In this document: positions 33,338 to 41,555 of the stretch, piece after piece
How the letters are laid out: every line of letters starts with the position of its first letter
How positions within the stretch are numbered: position 1 is the first letter of the stretch
Assembly (NCBI GenBank): GCA_963782965.1
Contig: CAWALV010000002.1
Coordinates: 186,001-250,000, forward strand
From: CAWALV01 sp963782965
Lineage (GTDB): Bacteria; Actinomycetota; Actinomycetes; Acidothermales; Acidothermaceae
DNA: 64,000 bases
Direction: 5' to 3'
Position numbers and translations under genes: made by a program
The notes under the pieces: generated by a model
Told to the model about the DNA's origin: nothing
What the model saw: only the letters and a program-made list of their open reading frames with translations
Database searches by the model: none

Positions 33338-34387
33338 ATGCCATCACGTCTTCTTGTTCTCGGCTGGGACGACGGCCGAGCCGACGAACTGCACGCCTTA
33401 CAAGCCCTTCACTCAACCTGCGAACTCACCCCGGCGCGCGTCGCGCGCGTCGACCGGGACGTCGTCACGGCGCTGACCGCTGACGGCACTCGACGCGCAT
33501 CGGCGTCGGGGCGGCTGTTCCACGCCGGTGAGAGCATCACCGTTGGCGACTGGGTCGCCCTGGACGGTGACCTCGTCGTCGCACGCATGACCCGGCGGTC
33601 GGCGTTCGAACGCGGTGCGGCGAGCGGCGAATCGGTCGCGCAGACAGTCGCGGCGAACATCGACACCGTCTTCGTCGTCGCGCCGCTCATCGGCCGCCAG
33701 CGACCACGCCTGCTGCAACGTTGTCTCGCGTTGGCCTGGCAGTCCGGCGCCACCCCCGTCGTCGTCCTCACGAAGCAAGACCTCTGCCCGGACGTCGACC
33801 AGCGGCGCGCCGCCGCCGAGGCGCAGGCGGTCGGTGTCGACGTCCATGCCGTGAGTGCCACGAGAGGCGACGGCATGGCCGAACTCGCGGACTACCTCCG
33901 GCCGGGCCATACCGTCGCCCTGCTCGGCCCGTCAGGCGCCGGCAAGTCGACCCTCGCGAACGCGCTCGGCGAGGGCGAAATCGCCTTGCCCACCGGCGAG
34001 GTCAGGGACGACGGCAAGGGCCGCCACACGACGACGGCGCGCGATCTCGTCGTCCTGCCGGGAGGCGCGATCGTAATTGATACGCCGGGACTGCGCGGGG
34101 TCGCGATCTGGGACGCCGACGACGGCATCGCCGCCGCGTTCGCCGACATCGAAGCGCTGGCGGCGGACTGCCGATTCGCCGATTGCCGCCACCGCGGCGA
34201 GCCCGGCTGCACTGTGGCGCGCGCGATCGCAGAAGGCGACCTTTCCGCAAGCCGGCTCGACGACTACGAGAAGCTCCAGCGCGAGCAGCGATGGATGGCC
34301 GGGCGCCGCGATTCGCGGTTGCGGGCGGAGGAGCGAGCGAAGGCGAAGGCGTTCTACAAGCAGATACGCCGCCAGCCACATCGTTGA
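33338..34387 (+). CDS. rsgA: ribosome small subunit-dependent GTPase RsgA
   Basis: Circularly permuted GTPase that helps late 30S subunit maturation. The 349-residue protein has an OB-like N-terminal domain (ITVGDWVALDGDLVVARM). The G motifs come in permuted order: TKQD (in VVVLTKQDLCP), G1 LLGPSGAGKSTLANAL and G3 DTPGLRG. The C-terminal zinc knuckle is CRFADCRHRGEPGC. ATG 33338 follows AGGAG. Upstream is a short leader ORF with competing hairpins. It converges on rplI of the rpsF operon, two ribosome-linked units sharing one 86-bp terminator region. Confidence 0.95.
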   Translation: MPSRLLVLGWDDGRADELHALQALHSTCELTPARVARVDRDVVTALTADGTRRASASGRLFHAGESITVGDWVALDGDLVVARMTRRSAFERGAASGESVAQTVAANIDTVFVVAPLIGRQRPRLLQRCLALAWQSGATPVVVLTKQDLCPDVDQRRAAAEAQAVGVDVHAVSATRGDGMAELADYLRPGHTVALLGPSGAGKSTLANALGEGEIALPTGEVRDDGKGRHTTTARDLVVLPGGAIVIDTPGLRGVAIWDADDGIAAAFADIEALAADCRFADCRHRGEPGCTVARAIAEGDLSASRLDDYEKLQREQRWMAGRRDSRLRAEERAKAKAFYKQIRRQPHR

Positions 34388-34410
34388 ACTGCCCGCGGCA
34401 GGCGAGCACG

Positions 34411-34460
34411 GCGGTTCAGCTGAACCGCATTCCGGGCGTGTCGCGGTTCAGCTGAACCGC
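34411..34460. terminator. tandem 18-bp palindromes between rsgA and rplI
   Basis: Two perfect copies of GCGGTTCAGCTGAACCGC at 34411-34428 and 34443-34460, exactly 32 bases apart. They fill the gap between convergent rsgA and rplI, so a bidirectional terminator is likely, although no T tract follows. The identical site occurs inside purC at 30973, which could point to a protein-binding or DNA-motif role instead. Confidence 0.55.
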
Positions 34461-34473
34461 CCTCCCGCGCGCG

Positions 34474-34923
34474 TCAGGCGGAGGCGGTGACCTCGAGTGC
34501 GACCTTCGCCGAAACGTCGGAGTGGATGCGCACGACGACCTCGTGCGTGCCGACGGTCTTGATCGGAGCGGCGAGTTCGACGCGACGCTTGTCGAGCGCG
34601 GGCCCACCTGCAGCCTTCACCGCGGCAACCACGTCGGAGGCGGTGATGGAGCCGAACAGCCGCCCGGTCGCTCCGGCCCGTGCAGGCAGGTTCACCGAAA
34701 GGCCCTCGAGCTGCGACTTGATCTCGCGGGCGTGACCGAGGTCGCGCACCTCGCGCACCTCGCGCGCACGCCGGATCGATGCCACCTGCTTCTCCGCGCC
34801 GCGACTCGACACCATCGCCAAGCCCTGCGGCACGAGGTAGTTGCGGCCGTAGCCGTCCTTGACCTCGACGACGTCGCCGGGCGCACCGAGACCGTTCACC
34901 TCAGAAATGAGAATGAGCTTCAT
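34474..34923 (-). CDS. rplI: 50S ribosomal protein L9
   Basis: Binds 23S rRNA near L1 and limits frameshifting. The 149-residue protein has the classic N-terminal domain MKLILISEVNGLGAPGDVVE and GYGRNYLVPQGLA, the long connecting helix and the C-terminal domain (GRLFGSITASDV; THEVVVRIHSDV). It is the last gene of rpsF-ssb-rpsR-rplI on the minus strand. It is 37 bases after rpsR. The start ATG is 34923. Confidence 0.98.
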   Translation of the reverse strand: MKLILISEVNGLGAPGDVVEVKDGYGRNYLVPQGLAMVSSRGAEKQVASIRRAREVREVRDLGHAREIKSQLEGLSVNLPARAGATGRLFGSITASDVVAAVKAAGGPALDKRRVELAAPIKTVGTHEVVVRIHSDVSAKVALEVTASA

Positions 34924-34960
34924 CGTCCGTGCTCTCCAAACTCTCCGGGTGTCTGCGCGC

Positions 34961-35197
34961 TCAGCGGGCGACGTTGGTGTAGGGCAGCAAGGCCATCTCG
35001 CGGCTGTTCTTCACCGCGGTAGCGACGTCGCGCTGGTGCTGCGTGCAGTTGCCGGTAACGCGCCGGGCTCGGATCTTGCCGCGGTCGGAGATGAACTTGC
35101 GCAACAAGTTCGTGTCCTTGTAGTCGACGTAGGAGATCTTTTCCTTGCAGAAGACGCAGACCTTCTTCTTCGGCTTGCGTATCGGGGGCTTCGCCAT
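34961..35197 (-). CDS. rpsR: 30S ribosomal protein S18
   Basis: Binds S6 in the 30S platform. The 78-residue product starts AKPPIRKPKKKVCVFCKEK and includes DYKDTNLLRKFISDRGKIRA and NCTQHQRDVATAVKNSREMA. The CVFC pair makes it the zinc-type (C+) S18; mycobacteria have a second non-zinc S18, of which no copy is in this window. I placed the start at ATG 35197, giving the standard N-terminus. It lies between ssb and rplI. Confidence 0.98.
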   Translation of the reverse strand: MAKPPIRKPKKKVCVFCKEKISYVDYKDTNLLRKFISDRGKIRARRVTGNCTQHQRDVATAVKNSREMALLPYTNVAR

Positions 35198-35278
35198 TGC
35201 ATTCTCCGTAAAGGTCAGTGAGTCAAGTCTCAAGGGCGGACGCCGACGACCCGGCGTCCGGTGTGGTGGTGCCGCGGC

Positions 35279-35773
35279 CTAGAAGGGCGGCTCGTCGGAG
35301 TAGTTGTTCGAGCCGCCGGCCGGCGCAGCAGTCGCCCACGGGTCGTCGGCCTGACCTCCGCCACCGAAGCCGCCGCCACCGGCACCGCCGCCACCGGCAC
35401 CGCCGCGCGAGGCTTTGGTGACCTTCGCGGAGGCGTTGCGCAGGCTCGGCCCGACTTCGTCGACTTCGACCTCGAAGACCGTGCGCTTCTCGCCTTCCTT
35501 GGTCTCGTACGAGCGCTGCTTGAGGCGCCCCTGCACGATGACCCGCATGCCCCGCGTCAGCGACTCGGCGACGTTCTCGGCCGCCTGGCGCCACACGTTG
35601 CAGGTGAGGAAGAGGCTTTCGCCGTCCTTCCACTCGTTCGTCTGCTTGTCGAGGTAGCGCGGCGTGGAGGCGACGCGGAACTTCGCCACCGCCTGCCCGC
35701 TGGGCGTGAAACGCAGCTCGGGGTCGTCGACGAGGTTGCCGACGAGTGTGATGTTGGTGTCTCCGGCAGCCAT
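35279..35773 (-). CDS. ssb: single-stranded DNA-binding protein
   Basis: Coats single-stranded DNA in replication and repair. The 164-residue protein has an OB fold (TNITLVGNLVDDPELRFTPS; GESLFLTCNVWRQAAENVAE; VIVQGRLKQRSYETKEGEKR). A Gly-rich linker follows, and the acidic tip DEPPF recruits partner proteins. ATG 35773 starts ten bases after the rpsF stop. It is the second gene of the ribosomal operon, as in other actinobacteria. Confidence 0.98.
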   Translation of the reverse strand: MAAGDTNITLVGNLVDDPELRFTPSGQAVAKFRVASTPRYLDKQTNEWKDGESLFLTCNVWRQAAENVAESLTRGMRVIVQGRLKQRSYETKEGEKRTVFEVEVDEVGPSLRNASAKVTKASRGGAGGGGAGGGGFGGGGQADDPWATAAPAGGSNNYSDEPPF

Positions 35774-35783
35774 GGCTGTCTCC

Positions 35784-36074
35784 CTACCGAATGTCCGGCC
35801 GCATGAGCTTGGTGCGCAGCACGTTCTCGTTCAGATTGAGCTGGCGGTCGAGTTCCTTGATGGCGGCCGGCTCGGCGACGAGGTCGATGATCGCGTAGAT
35901 GCCTTCGGACTTCTTGCTGATCTCGTAGGCAAGGCGGCGGCGACCCCAGATGTCGACCTTCTCGACGGTGCCGCCGTCTTGGCGGACCACACCGAGGAAC
36001 TGCTCGAGGGACGGCGCGACGGTGCGCTCCTCGATGTCGGGATCGAGCAGCACCATCAGTTCGTAGCGACGCAT
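35784..36074 (-). CDS. rpsF: 30S ribosomal protein S6
   Basis: Partner of S18 in the 30S platform. The 96-residue protein begins MRRYELMVLLDPDIEERTVA and includes VEKVDIWGRRRLAYEISKKS and GIYAIIDLVAEPAAIKELDR, the family pattern. ATG 36074 is preceded by AAGGAGG. A long upstream frame exists but is not supported. It heads the rpsF-ssb-rpsR-rplI operon, and a short hairpin lies 30 bases before its start. Confidence 0.98.
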   Translation of the reverse strand: MRRYELMVLLDPDIEERTVAPSLEQFLGVVRQDGGTVEKVDIWGRRRLAYEISKKSEGIYAIIDLVAEPAAIKELDRQLNLNENVLRTKLMRPDIR

Positions 36075-36104
36075 GCGTGCACCAGCCTCCTTCGGACTCA
36101 GGCG

Positions 36105-36123
36105 GCCACGGTCGTTCCGTGGC
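36105..36123 (-). promoter_or_regulatory. hairpin in rpsF leader, possible S6:S18 regulatory site
   Basis: On the minus strand GCCACGG-AACGA-CCGTGGC forms a 7-bp stem with a 5-base loop, about 14 bases upstream of the AAGGAGG of rpsF. Published S6:S18 leaders are hairpins with a conserved CCG in a bulge; CCG occurs in the 3' arm, but I cannot confirm the full motif by eye. Confidence 0.3.
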
Positions 36124-36311
36124 AGGAGGGCACGAACCCGGGCTCGGCGAGCTCCAAAACAAGAAGCCGCCCACCCAGGCGCTCGCCAAGGATAGCAACC
36201 CGCCGGCCGCGCCTCGAACCGCCGTCCACAGGGACGCCCCGCGGCCACGGGCCGGCGCACCGCGGGCGCACGCCGGGACCGCCGTCGGCGTCCGCTCCTA
36301 AGCTGGCCGCC

Positions 36312-37115
36312 ATGACGAACGCCGCTGCCGGCCAGGGCCTGAAGATCGGCGCCCATGTCGACCAGGCCGACCCCATCGCCGAGGCAACCGCGCGCGGGGC
36401 CGACCTCGCCCAGTTCTTCCTCGGCGACCCCCAGGGCTGGAAGGGCCCGCAGATCAGGGCGGACGCCGAGGCGCTTCGGGCCGCCGCAAGCGACAACGGC
36501 TCGCTCGACCTGTACGTGCACTCGCCCTACGTGATCAACGTGGCGACGACGAACAACCGGATCCGCATCCCCAGCCGAAAGTTGCTCGCTCAGCACGCCG
36601 AGGCCGCGGCGAGCATCGGAGCGAAGGCGCTCATCGTGCACGGCGGGCACGTCCTGAAGGACGACGACCCGGCGCAAGGCATCGACAACTGGCGCAAGAC
36701 CTTCGAGCGCTGGCAACCGCCGCTGCCGATCCTCATCGAGAACACGGCCGGCGGCGAGAACGCGATGGCTCGCCACCTCGACCGCCTGGCGATGGTGTGG
36801 GACGTCGTCGGCGAGTTCGGTGCCGGCTTCTGCCTCGACACCTGCCACGCCCACGCGGCGGGCATCGACCTCGCGACCGCGGTCGAGCGTGTACGCGCTA
36901 TCACGGGCCGGATCGACCTCGTACACGCCAACAACTCCCGCGACGCATTCGGTTCGGGCGCCGACCGGCACGCCAACCTGGAGGACGGCGAGATCGACCC
37001 CGCGCTCATCGTCGAGGTCGTTGTCCGGGCCGGCGCTCCCGTCGTCTGCGAAACCCCGAACGACGTAACCGGCCAGGCTGCCGACATCGCCTTCCTGCGC
37101 AAGCACATCGGCTGA
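36312..37115 (+). CDS. nfo: deoxyribonuclease IV (AP endonuclease)
   Basis: TIM-barrel metalloenzyme that cuts DNA at abasic sites during base-excision repair. The 267-residue product shows LKIGAHVDQADPIAEA at the N-terminus, YVHSPYVINVATTNNRIR, LIVHGGHVLKDDDP (metal His), ILIENTAGGEN (metal Glu), FCLDTCHAHAAGIDL and LVHANNSRDAFGSGADRHAN. All are hallmarks of the Nfo family. The start is ATG 36312, with a weak ribosome-binding site. It is divergent from rpsF. Confidence 0.93.
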   Translation: MTNAAAGQGLKIGAHVDQADPIAEATARGADLAQFFLGDPQGWKGPQIRADAEALRAAASDNGSLDLYVHSPYVINVATTNNRIRIPSRKLLAQHAEAAASIGAKALIVHGGHVLKDDDPAQGIDNWRKTFERWQPPLPILIENTAGGENAMARHLDRLAMVWDVVGEFGAGFCLDTCHAHAAGIDLATAVERVRAITGRIDLVHANNSRDAFGSGADRHANLEDGEIDPALIVEVVVRAGAPVVCETPNDVTGQAADIAFLRKHIG

Positions 37116-37158
37116 AGGTCGGGGGCTGCCAAGCGGCATTGAGGTAGGACACACTGGC

Positions 37159-38790
37159 TTGGTGGGCCAGGGCAGATCAGAGCTCGATGCCTCCGCAAAG
37201 GGCGCGTGGGCTGCGGCATACACGGAGTTACTCGCTGCGGACGCCGACCAGCCGCTCGAACCGGCGCAACTCCAACAGCTCGCGGTCAGTGCGCATTGCC
37301 TCGGCCAGGACGACGCGGCGGTCGAGGCGTGGGCTCGTGCACACGCGGCGCACCTGGCCGCGGGTGACGTCGAAGCCGCCGCGATGGCGGCCTCGTGGTG
37401 CGCCTTCGGCCTGGTGACGCGCGGCGAGTTCGCGTTGGGTAGCGGGTGGCTCGGCCGCGCGCAGGCGCTCTGCGAGGGCCACCAGCTCAACGGTCCGGCG
37501 ACCGCGTTCGTCCAGGTGCAGACCGCGGCAGCGGTGATGCTTTCCGGCGATCCGGCGGCGGCGCTGCCTCTCTTCGAGGAGTCCTGCCGGTTCGCTGAAG
37601 GTGTGCGCGATGACAGCGTCTTGACGCTGAGTCGGCTCGGTCACGGGCAGTGCCTGATCATGCTGGGCCAAGCATCCGAAGGTGTGCGCCTGCTCGACCA
37701 GGTGATGGTCGCCGTCCTGGCTGATGCTGTTTCTCCACTCGTTGCGGGACTTGCATATTGCGCCGCGATAGAGATGTGCCAGCAGGTCCTCGATGCCCGC
37801 CGCGCGCAGCAGTGGACGGCGGCGCTCACTCGGTGGTGTGATGCGCAACCCGACCTGGTGCCGTACCGCGGCAACTGTCTCGTACACCGCGCCGAGATCC
37901 TCACGCTGCACGGCGCGTGGCCCGAGGCCTACGTCCACGCCGAGCATGCCCGCGACTGGCTCGCCGCAGTCGTCTCGGGCCCGACCCTCGGGAACGCCTA
38001 CTACCGGCTGGGCGAGCTGCATCGACTTCGCGGTGAATACGAGGAGGCCGAAGAGGCGTACCGGACCGCGAGCCAGCACGGTCGCGAGACACAGCCGGGG
38101 CTCGGGCTGCTTCGGCTCGCCCAGGGACACATCGCATCGGCGACTGCGGCGATCCGCCGCGCTCTCGATGAGGCGACGCAGCCGGTCGCCCGTGCGCCGC
38201 TGCTCGGCGCGCAGGTGGAAGCTGCGCTCACCGCCAACGATGTGGAGACCGCGCGCGCCGCGGCCGCCGCGCTGGCCATCCTCGCCGATGACTTCGGCGT
38301 GCCGTTGCTCCGCGCACAGGCTCTGTATGCGCAGGGCGCGGTGTGCTTGGCGGACCGCGACCCCCGGGCCGCGCTGGCGGCGCTTCGGTCTGCCTGGTCG
38401 GTCTGGCAAGAGCTCGAGGCGCCCTACGACGCGGCCCGGGCGCGCGTACTGCTCGGCCTCGCCTGCCGCGAACTCGGCGACGCCGATACCGCCGAAATGG
38501 AGTTCGACGCCGCCCGGTGGGTCTTTCGGGAGCTGGGCGCCGCGCCCGACCTCGCGCAGGTAGAGAAGTTGTCGACCCGATCCCCGGCCGCCGTGCCGGG
38601 AGGCCTGTCGCTCCGCGAGGTTCAGGTGCTGCGCCTGGTCGCCGCGGGCAAGAGCAACCGCGCGATCGCCGACGTGCTGTTCCTTTCCGAGAAGACGGTG
38701 CACCGGCATCTGAGCAACATCTTCAGCAAGCTCGACGTCTCGTCCCGCTCCGCGGCTACCGCGTACGCCTTCCAGCACAACGTCGTCTGA
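37159..38790 (+). CDS. LuxR-family regulator with TPR-like domain
   Basis: A 543-residue protein whose first ~455 residues form Ala-rich TPR-like helical repeats (for example AYYRLGELHRLRGEYEEAEE). The C-terminus is a LuxR-type DNA-binding domain: LSLREVQVLRLVAAGKSNRA, then IADVLFLSEKTVHRHLSNIF and SKLDVSSR. There is no ATPase (LAL-type) P-loop. The start is TTG 37159 or GTG 37162. It sits directly upstream of a flavin monooxygenase gene, a pairing I know from other actinobacteria, so local control of that gene is likely. The signal is unknown. Confidence 0.92.
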   Translation: MVGQGRSELDASAKGAWAAAYTELLAADADQPLEPAQLQQLAVSAHCLGQDDAAVEAWARAHAAHLAAGDVEAAAMAASWCAFGLVTRGEFALGSGWLGRAQALCEGHQLNGPATAFVQVQTAAAVMLSGDPAAALPLFEESCRFAEGVRDDSVLTLSRLGHGQCLIMLGQASEGVRLLDQVMVAVLADAVSPLVAGLAYCAAIEMCQQVLDARRAQQWTAALTRWCDAQPDLVPYRGNCLVHRAEILTLHGAWPEAYVHAEHARDWLAAVVSGPTLGNAYYRLGELHRLRGEYEEAEEAYRTASQHGRETQPGLGLLRLAQGHIASATAAIRRALDEATQPVARAPLLGAQVEAALTANDVETARAAAAALAILADDFGVPLLRAQALYAQGAVCLADRDPRAALAALRSAWSVWQELEAPYDAARARVLLGLACRELGDADTAEMEFDAARWVFRELGAAPDLAQVEKLSTRSPAAVPGGLSLREVQVLRLVAAGKSNRAIADVLFLSEKTVHRHLSNIFSKLDVSSRSAATAYAFQHNVV

Positions 38791-38892
38791 TCCAAGCCGT
38801 TCGGCCGGACCGAACGCGATGGGTAATTCTTCCGATGCCGAGGCGCTTCCAGCCCGCCTACGTTCGCGGTATCCGACCAAGGAGGATCCGCG

Positions 38893-40050
38893 ATGACCAA
38901 CACGACGAGCATGGATGCGAGTGGCAGCATCGGGCGCATGGAGCACGTCGACACCGTGATCGTCGGAGGCGGGCAGGCCGGGCTTGTAGCGTGCTACGAG
39001 TTGCAGAAGCGCGGCAAAGAAGCCGTCGTCCTCGATGCACACCCGCGGATCGGCGACGCGTGGCGCACCCGCTGGGATTCACTGCTGCTGTTCACTCCCC
39101 GCCGCGACTGCGCGCTGCCTGGCCTTCGAGTTCCTGGCCCACGCCACCGCATGCCGACCAAGGCCGACATGGCCGACTACCTGGAGGCGTACGCCGCTCA
39201 TCACCGTCTCACCGTCCGCACCGGGGTCCGCGTCACGCGGCTCAGCAGGGCGGGTGAGGGGTTCCTCGTGGAGACGAGCGCGGGGGACATGACCGCGTCC
39301 AACGTCGTCGTCGCTTCGGGGGCTTTTTGCGACGCGCGAGTGCCCGCGTTTGCCGCTGATCTGGACGTTCACGTCGTGCAGATGCACTCAGCGGAATACC
39401 GCAACCCGGCGCAGTTGCAGCCAGGCGGCGTGCTCGTGGTCGGTGCCGGCAACTCCGGGTGTGACATAGCACTCGACGTCGCCGGCATCCATCCCACGTG
39501 GCTGGCAGGACGGAAGGTCCCTAACGTCCCACCGCAGATCGATACGTGGTTCGGTCGGGTGTTCGTCGCGCGTGCCGTGCGGTTCGTGCAGCGCAACGTC
39601 CTTTGCCTTCGGACGCCGATCGGGCGCAAGGCCGCCCCCAAGCTTCGAGGCGCAACCACGCCTGTCATCCGGGTCAAGCCGAAGTGGCTCGAACGCGCCG
39701 GCGTGAAGCGGGTAGGTCGCGTGGTCGGGGTCCGGAACGGCCTGCCGCAGCTGGAGGACGGCCAGGTGCTCGACGTCACGAACGTCATCTGGTGCACCGG
39801 CTTTCGCCACGACTTCCCGTGGATCGACCTCGCCGGGTTCGACGAGCACGGGCAACCGCAACACACCCGCGGGGTATCCGACGAGGTGGCCGGGCTGTAC
39901 TTCCTCGGCCTTGAGTTCCAGTTCGCCCTCGCATCCGCTTCGCTGTGGGGCATAACCCGCGACGCGGCGTACGTCGCCAGACACTTGGCCGCGCGGCGGA
40001 CGACGCCCGGGGCCACAGAACACGCGGCCATCACAGAGCACGCGGCCTAG
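38893..40050 (+). CDS. flavin-containing monooxygenase-like oxidoreductase
   Basis: FAD/NAD(P)-binding enzyme of 385 residues. The FAD Rossmann motif is VDTVIVGGGQAGLVACYELQ. The NAD(P) motif is GGVLVVGAGNSGCDIALDVA. Between them are RWDSLLLFTPRRDCALPGL and MPTKADMADYLEAYA, typical of the YUCCA/CzcO-like group. The C-terminal active-site region reads VIWCTGFRHDFPWIDL. The ATG at 38893 follows AAGGAGG. It lies 102 bases after the LuxR regulator. The substrate is not predictable. Confidence 0.92.
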   Translation: MTNTTSMDASGSIGRMEHVDTVIVGGGQAGLVACYELQKRGKEAVVLDAHPRIGDAWRTRWDSLLLFTPRRDCALPGLRVPGPRHRMPTKADMADYLEAYAAHHRLTVRTGVRVTRLSRAGEGFLVETSAGDMTASNVVVASGAFCDARVPAFAADLDVHVVQMHSAEYRNPAQLQPGGVLVVGAGNSGCDIALDVAGIHPTWLAGRKVPNVPPQIDTWFGRVFVARAVRFVQRNVLCLRTPIGRKAAPKLRGATTPVIRVKPKWLERAGVKRVGRVVGVRNGLPQLEDGQVLDVTNVIWCTGFRHDFPWIDLAGFDEHGQPQHTRGVSDEVAGLYFLGLEFQFALASASLWGITRDAAYVARHLAARRTTPGATEHAAITEHAA

Positions 40051-40056
40051 CCAGGG

Positions 40057-41544
40057 TCACGACAGCTGCGCGACGGCCACCGGTTCGTGGTACGTGCGTC
40101 GTGCCGAACCGTAATCGGGAGCTCCGTCGAGGACTCCACCCGCCGGGTCGTCACTGCCATCCATGCGGACGACGTCTCGGTCCGGACGGAACATGTCGAT
40201 GACGACGAGCACCACCATCGCCAGGAGCGCGACGTCGCGCCCCGCGAGCGCCACCATGTACGGCTGCCACTCGAGTCCCTTGCCCGGCCTCTCGACGTTC
40301 ATCAAGAAGAGCCAGACCGCCATGAAGTACACCACCTCGGCGAACTGCCACGCGAGGAATGCCCGCCACCTCGGCCGCGCGAGCACGAACAGCGGCACCA
40401 GCCACACGACGTACTGCGGGGAGTCGACCTTGTTCACGAGCAGGAAAGCGGCCAACGTCACGAAGAACACCTGGGGCAGCCGCGGCCGGCGCGGCGCCGC
40501 AAGGGTGAGCGCAGCAACGAGGAGCACGACGACGGTCGTGGCTCCTGCCTCAATGATGTTCAGTTGCGAGACATGGATGGAGACGTTGAACACACGCTCG
40601 ACGAAGTAGTAGGTGGAGCCCCAATCCGCGCCGCGGCGGCGGCTGAACTTGTAGAAGGTCAGGAAACCGTCTGGCGAACGTATCCACACCGGCACGTCGA
40701 CGATGGCCCACGCCAGAGCTGCACCGCCGAGCGCGCTGAAGAACGACCGCATCCGTCCGCCGCGAAGGCACAAGACGAACAGGGGCGCGAAGAAGACAAC
40801 CGGATAGAACTTCGTTGCTATCGCGAGCCCGAACAGCAGGCCCGACACGAAGGTGTGTTTTCGCGCCCAGGCCAGCATCGCCAGAGCCGTCAGACCGACG
40901 GCCAGCACGTCCCAGTTGATGAGGCCAGCAAGAATCCAGCCCGGCGCAAGGGCCAGCATCGCGGCGTCCCACATGCGGCGCCGATGGGTCAGGGCCGTCG
41001 CGACGACGGCCGCGACCGCCGCAACCATGATCATCATCCAGGTGATGTCGAGAAACCGCTGTACCGGCTGCGTGTGCGGCACGGAGTGGTCGGAAAGGAC
41101 CGCGGCGACTTCCATCGCTGCGCCGATCAGCACCGGATACTCGACGTACGTCGGCTTGCCCTCGGAGTTCAGATGGGCGTCGAGGTAGGGCCGCTTGCGG
41201 TCGGGCTGGCTGAGACCCTCGGCGCTGTAGAGCGGGTAGATGTCGGTGTAACACATGTGGCTGTACTGGAAGCCGCCTTGCCACGCCGCGCCGCGGCAAG
41301 GCAATTTCTCGCCGTACATCAGCACCGAGCCGAGAATGGCGAGCAGCACCAGCACCCGCAACGGGTTCCACCACGACCAACCGCGCCGCACGTGCGTGCC
41401 GATCGGGCCGCCGAACGCCGCGCTCGCACCGCGGATCACCGGGTCTTCGATCGACGGCGAGTGGAGTTCGTCGATCGCCCTCTCAACGCCGGGCGAACGG
41501 GGTACGCCCGCACGCGCATCAGCGCCCCACGACTGCTGTTCCAT
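40057..41544 (-). CDS. GT87-family polyprenyl-mannose-dependent glycosyltransferase
   Basis: Multi-pass membrane enzyme (about 495 residues) of the GT-C DUF2029 family, which adds mannose or arabinose from a lipid donor in the actinobacterial envelope; the M. tuberculosis neighbour of ponA1 is Rv0051. Hydrophobic helices run throughout, with LVLLAILGSVLMYGEKLPC at the start. The extracytoplasmic loop CYTDIYPLYSAEGLSQP and YVEYPVLIGAAMEVAAVL are characteristic, and GLAIATKFYPVVFFAP and DSPQYVVWLVPLFVL follow. The start ATG is 41544. The ponA gene ends 12 bases upstream, so one operon is likely. Confidence 0.9.
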   Translation of the reverse strand: MEQQSWGADARAGVPRSPGVERAIDELHSPSIEDPVIRGASAAFGGPIGTHVRRGWSWWNPLRVLVLLAILGSVLMYGEKLPCRGAAWQGGFQYSHMCYTDIYPLYSAEGLSQPDRKRPYLDAHLNSEGKPTYVEYPVLIGAAMEVAAVLSDHSVPHTQPVQRFLDITWMMIMVAAVAAVVATALTHRRRMWDAAMLALAPGWILAGLINWDVLAVGLTALAMLAWARKHTFVSGLLFGLAIATKFYPVVFFAPLFVLCLRGGRMRSFFSALGGAALAWAIVDVPVWIRSPDGFLTFYKFSRRRGADWGSTYYFVERVFNVSIHVSQLNIIEAGATTVVVLLVAALTLAAPRRPRLPQVFFVTLAAFLLVNKVDSPQYVVWLVPLFVLARPRWRAFLAWQFAEVVYFMAVWLFLMNVERPGKGLEWQPYMVALAGRDVALLAMVVLVVIDMFRPDRDVVRMDGSDDPAGGVLDGAPDYGSARRTYHEPVAVAQLS

Positions 41545-41555
41545 AGGTGGCAAAC

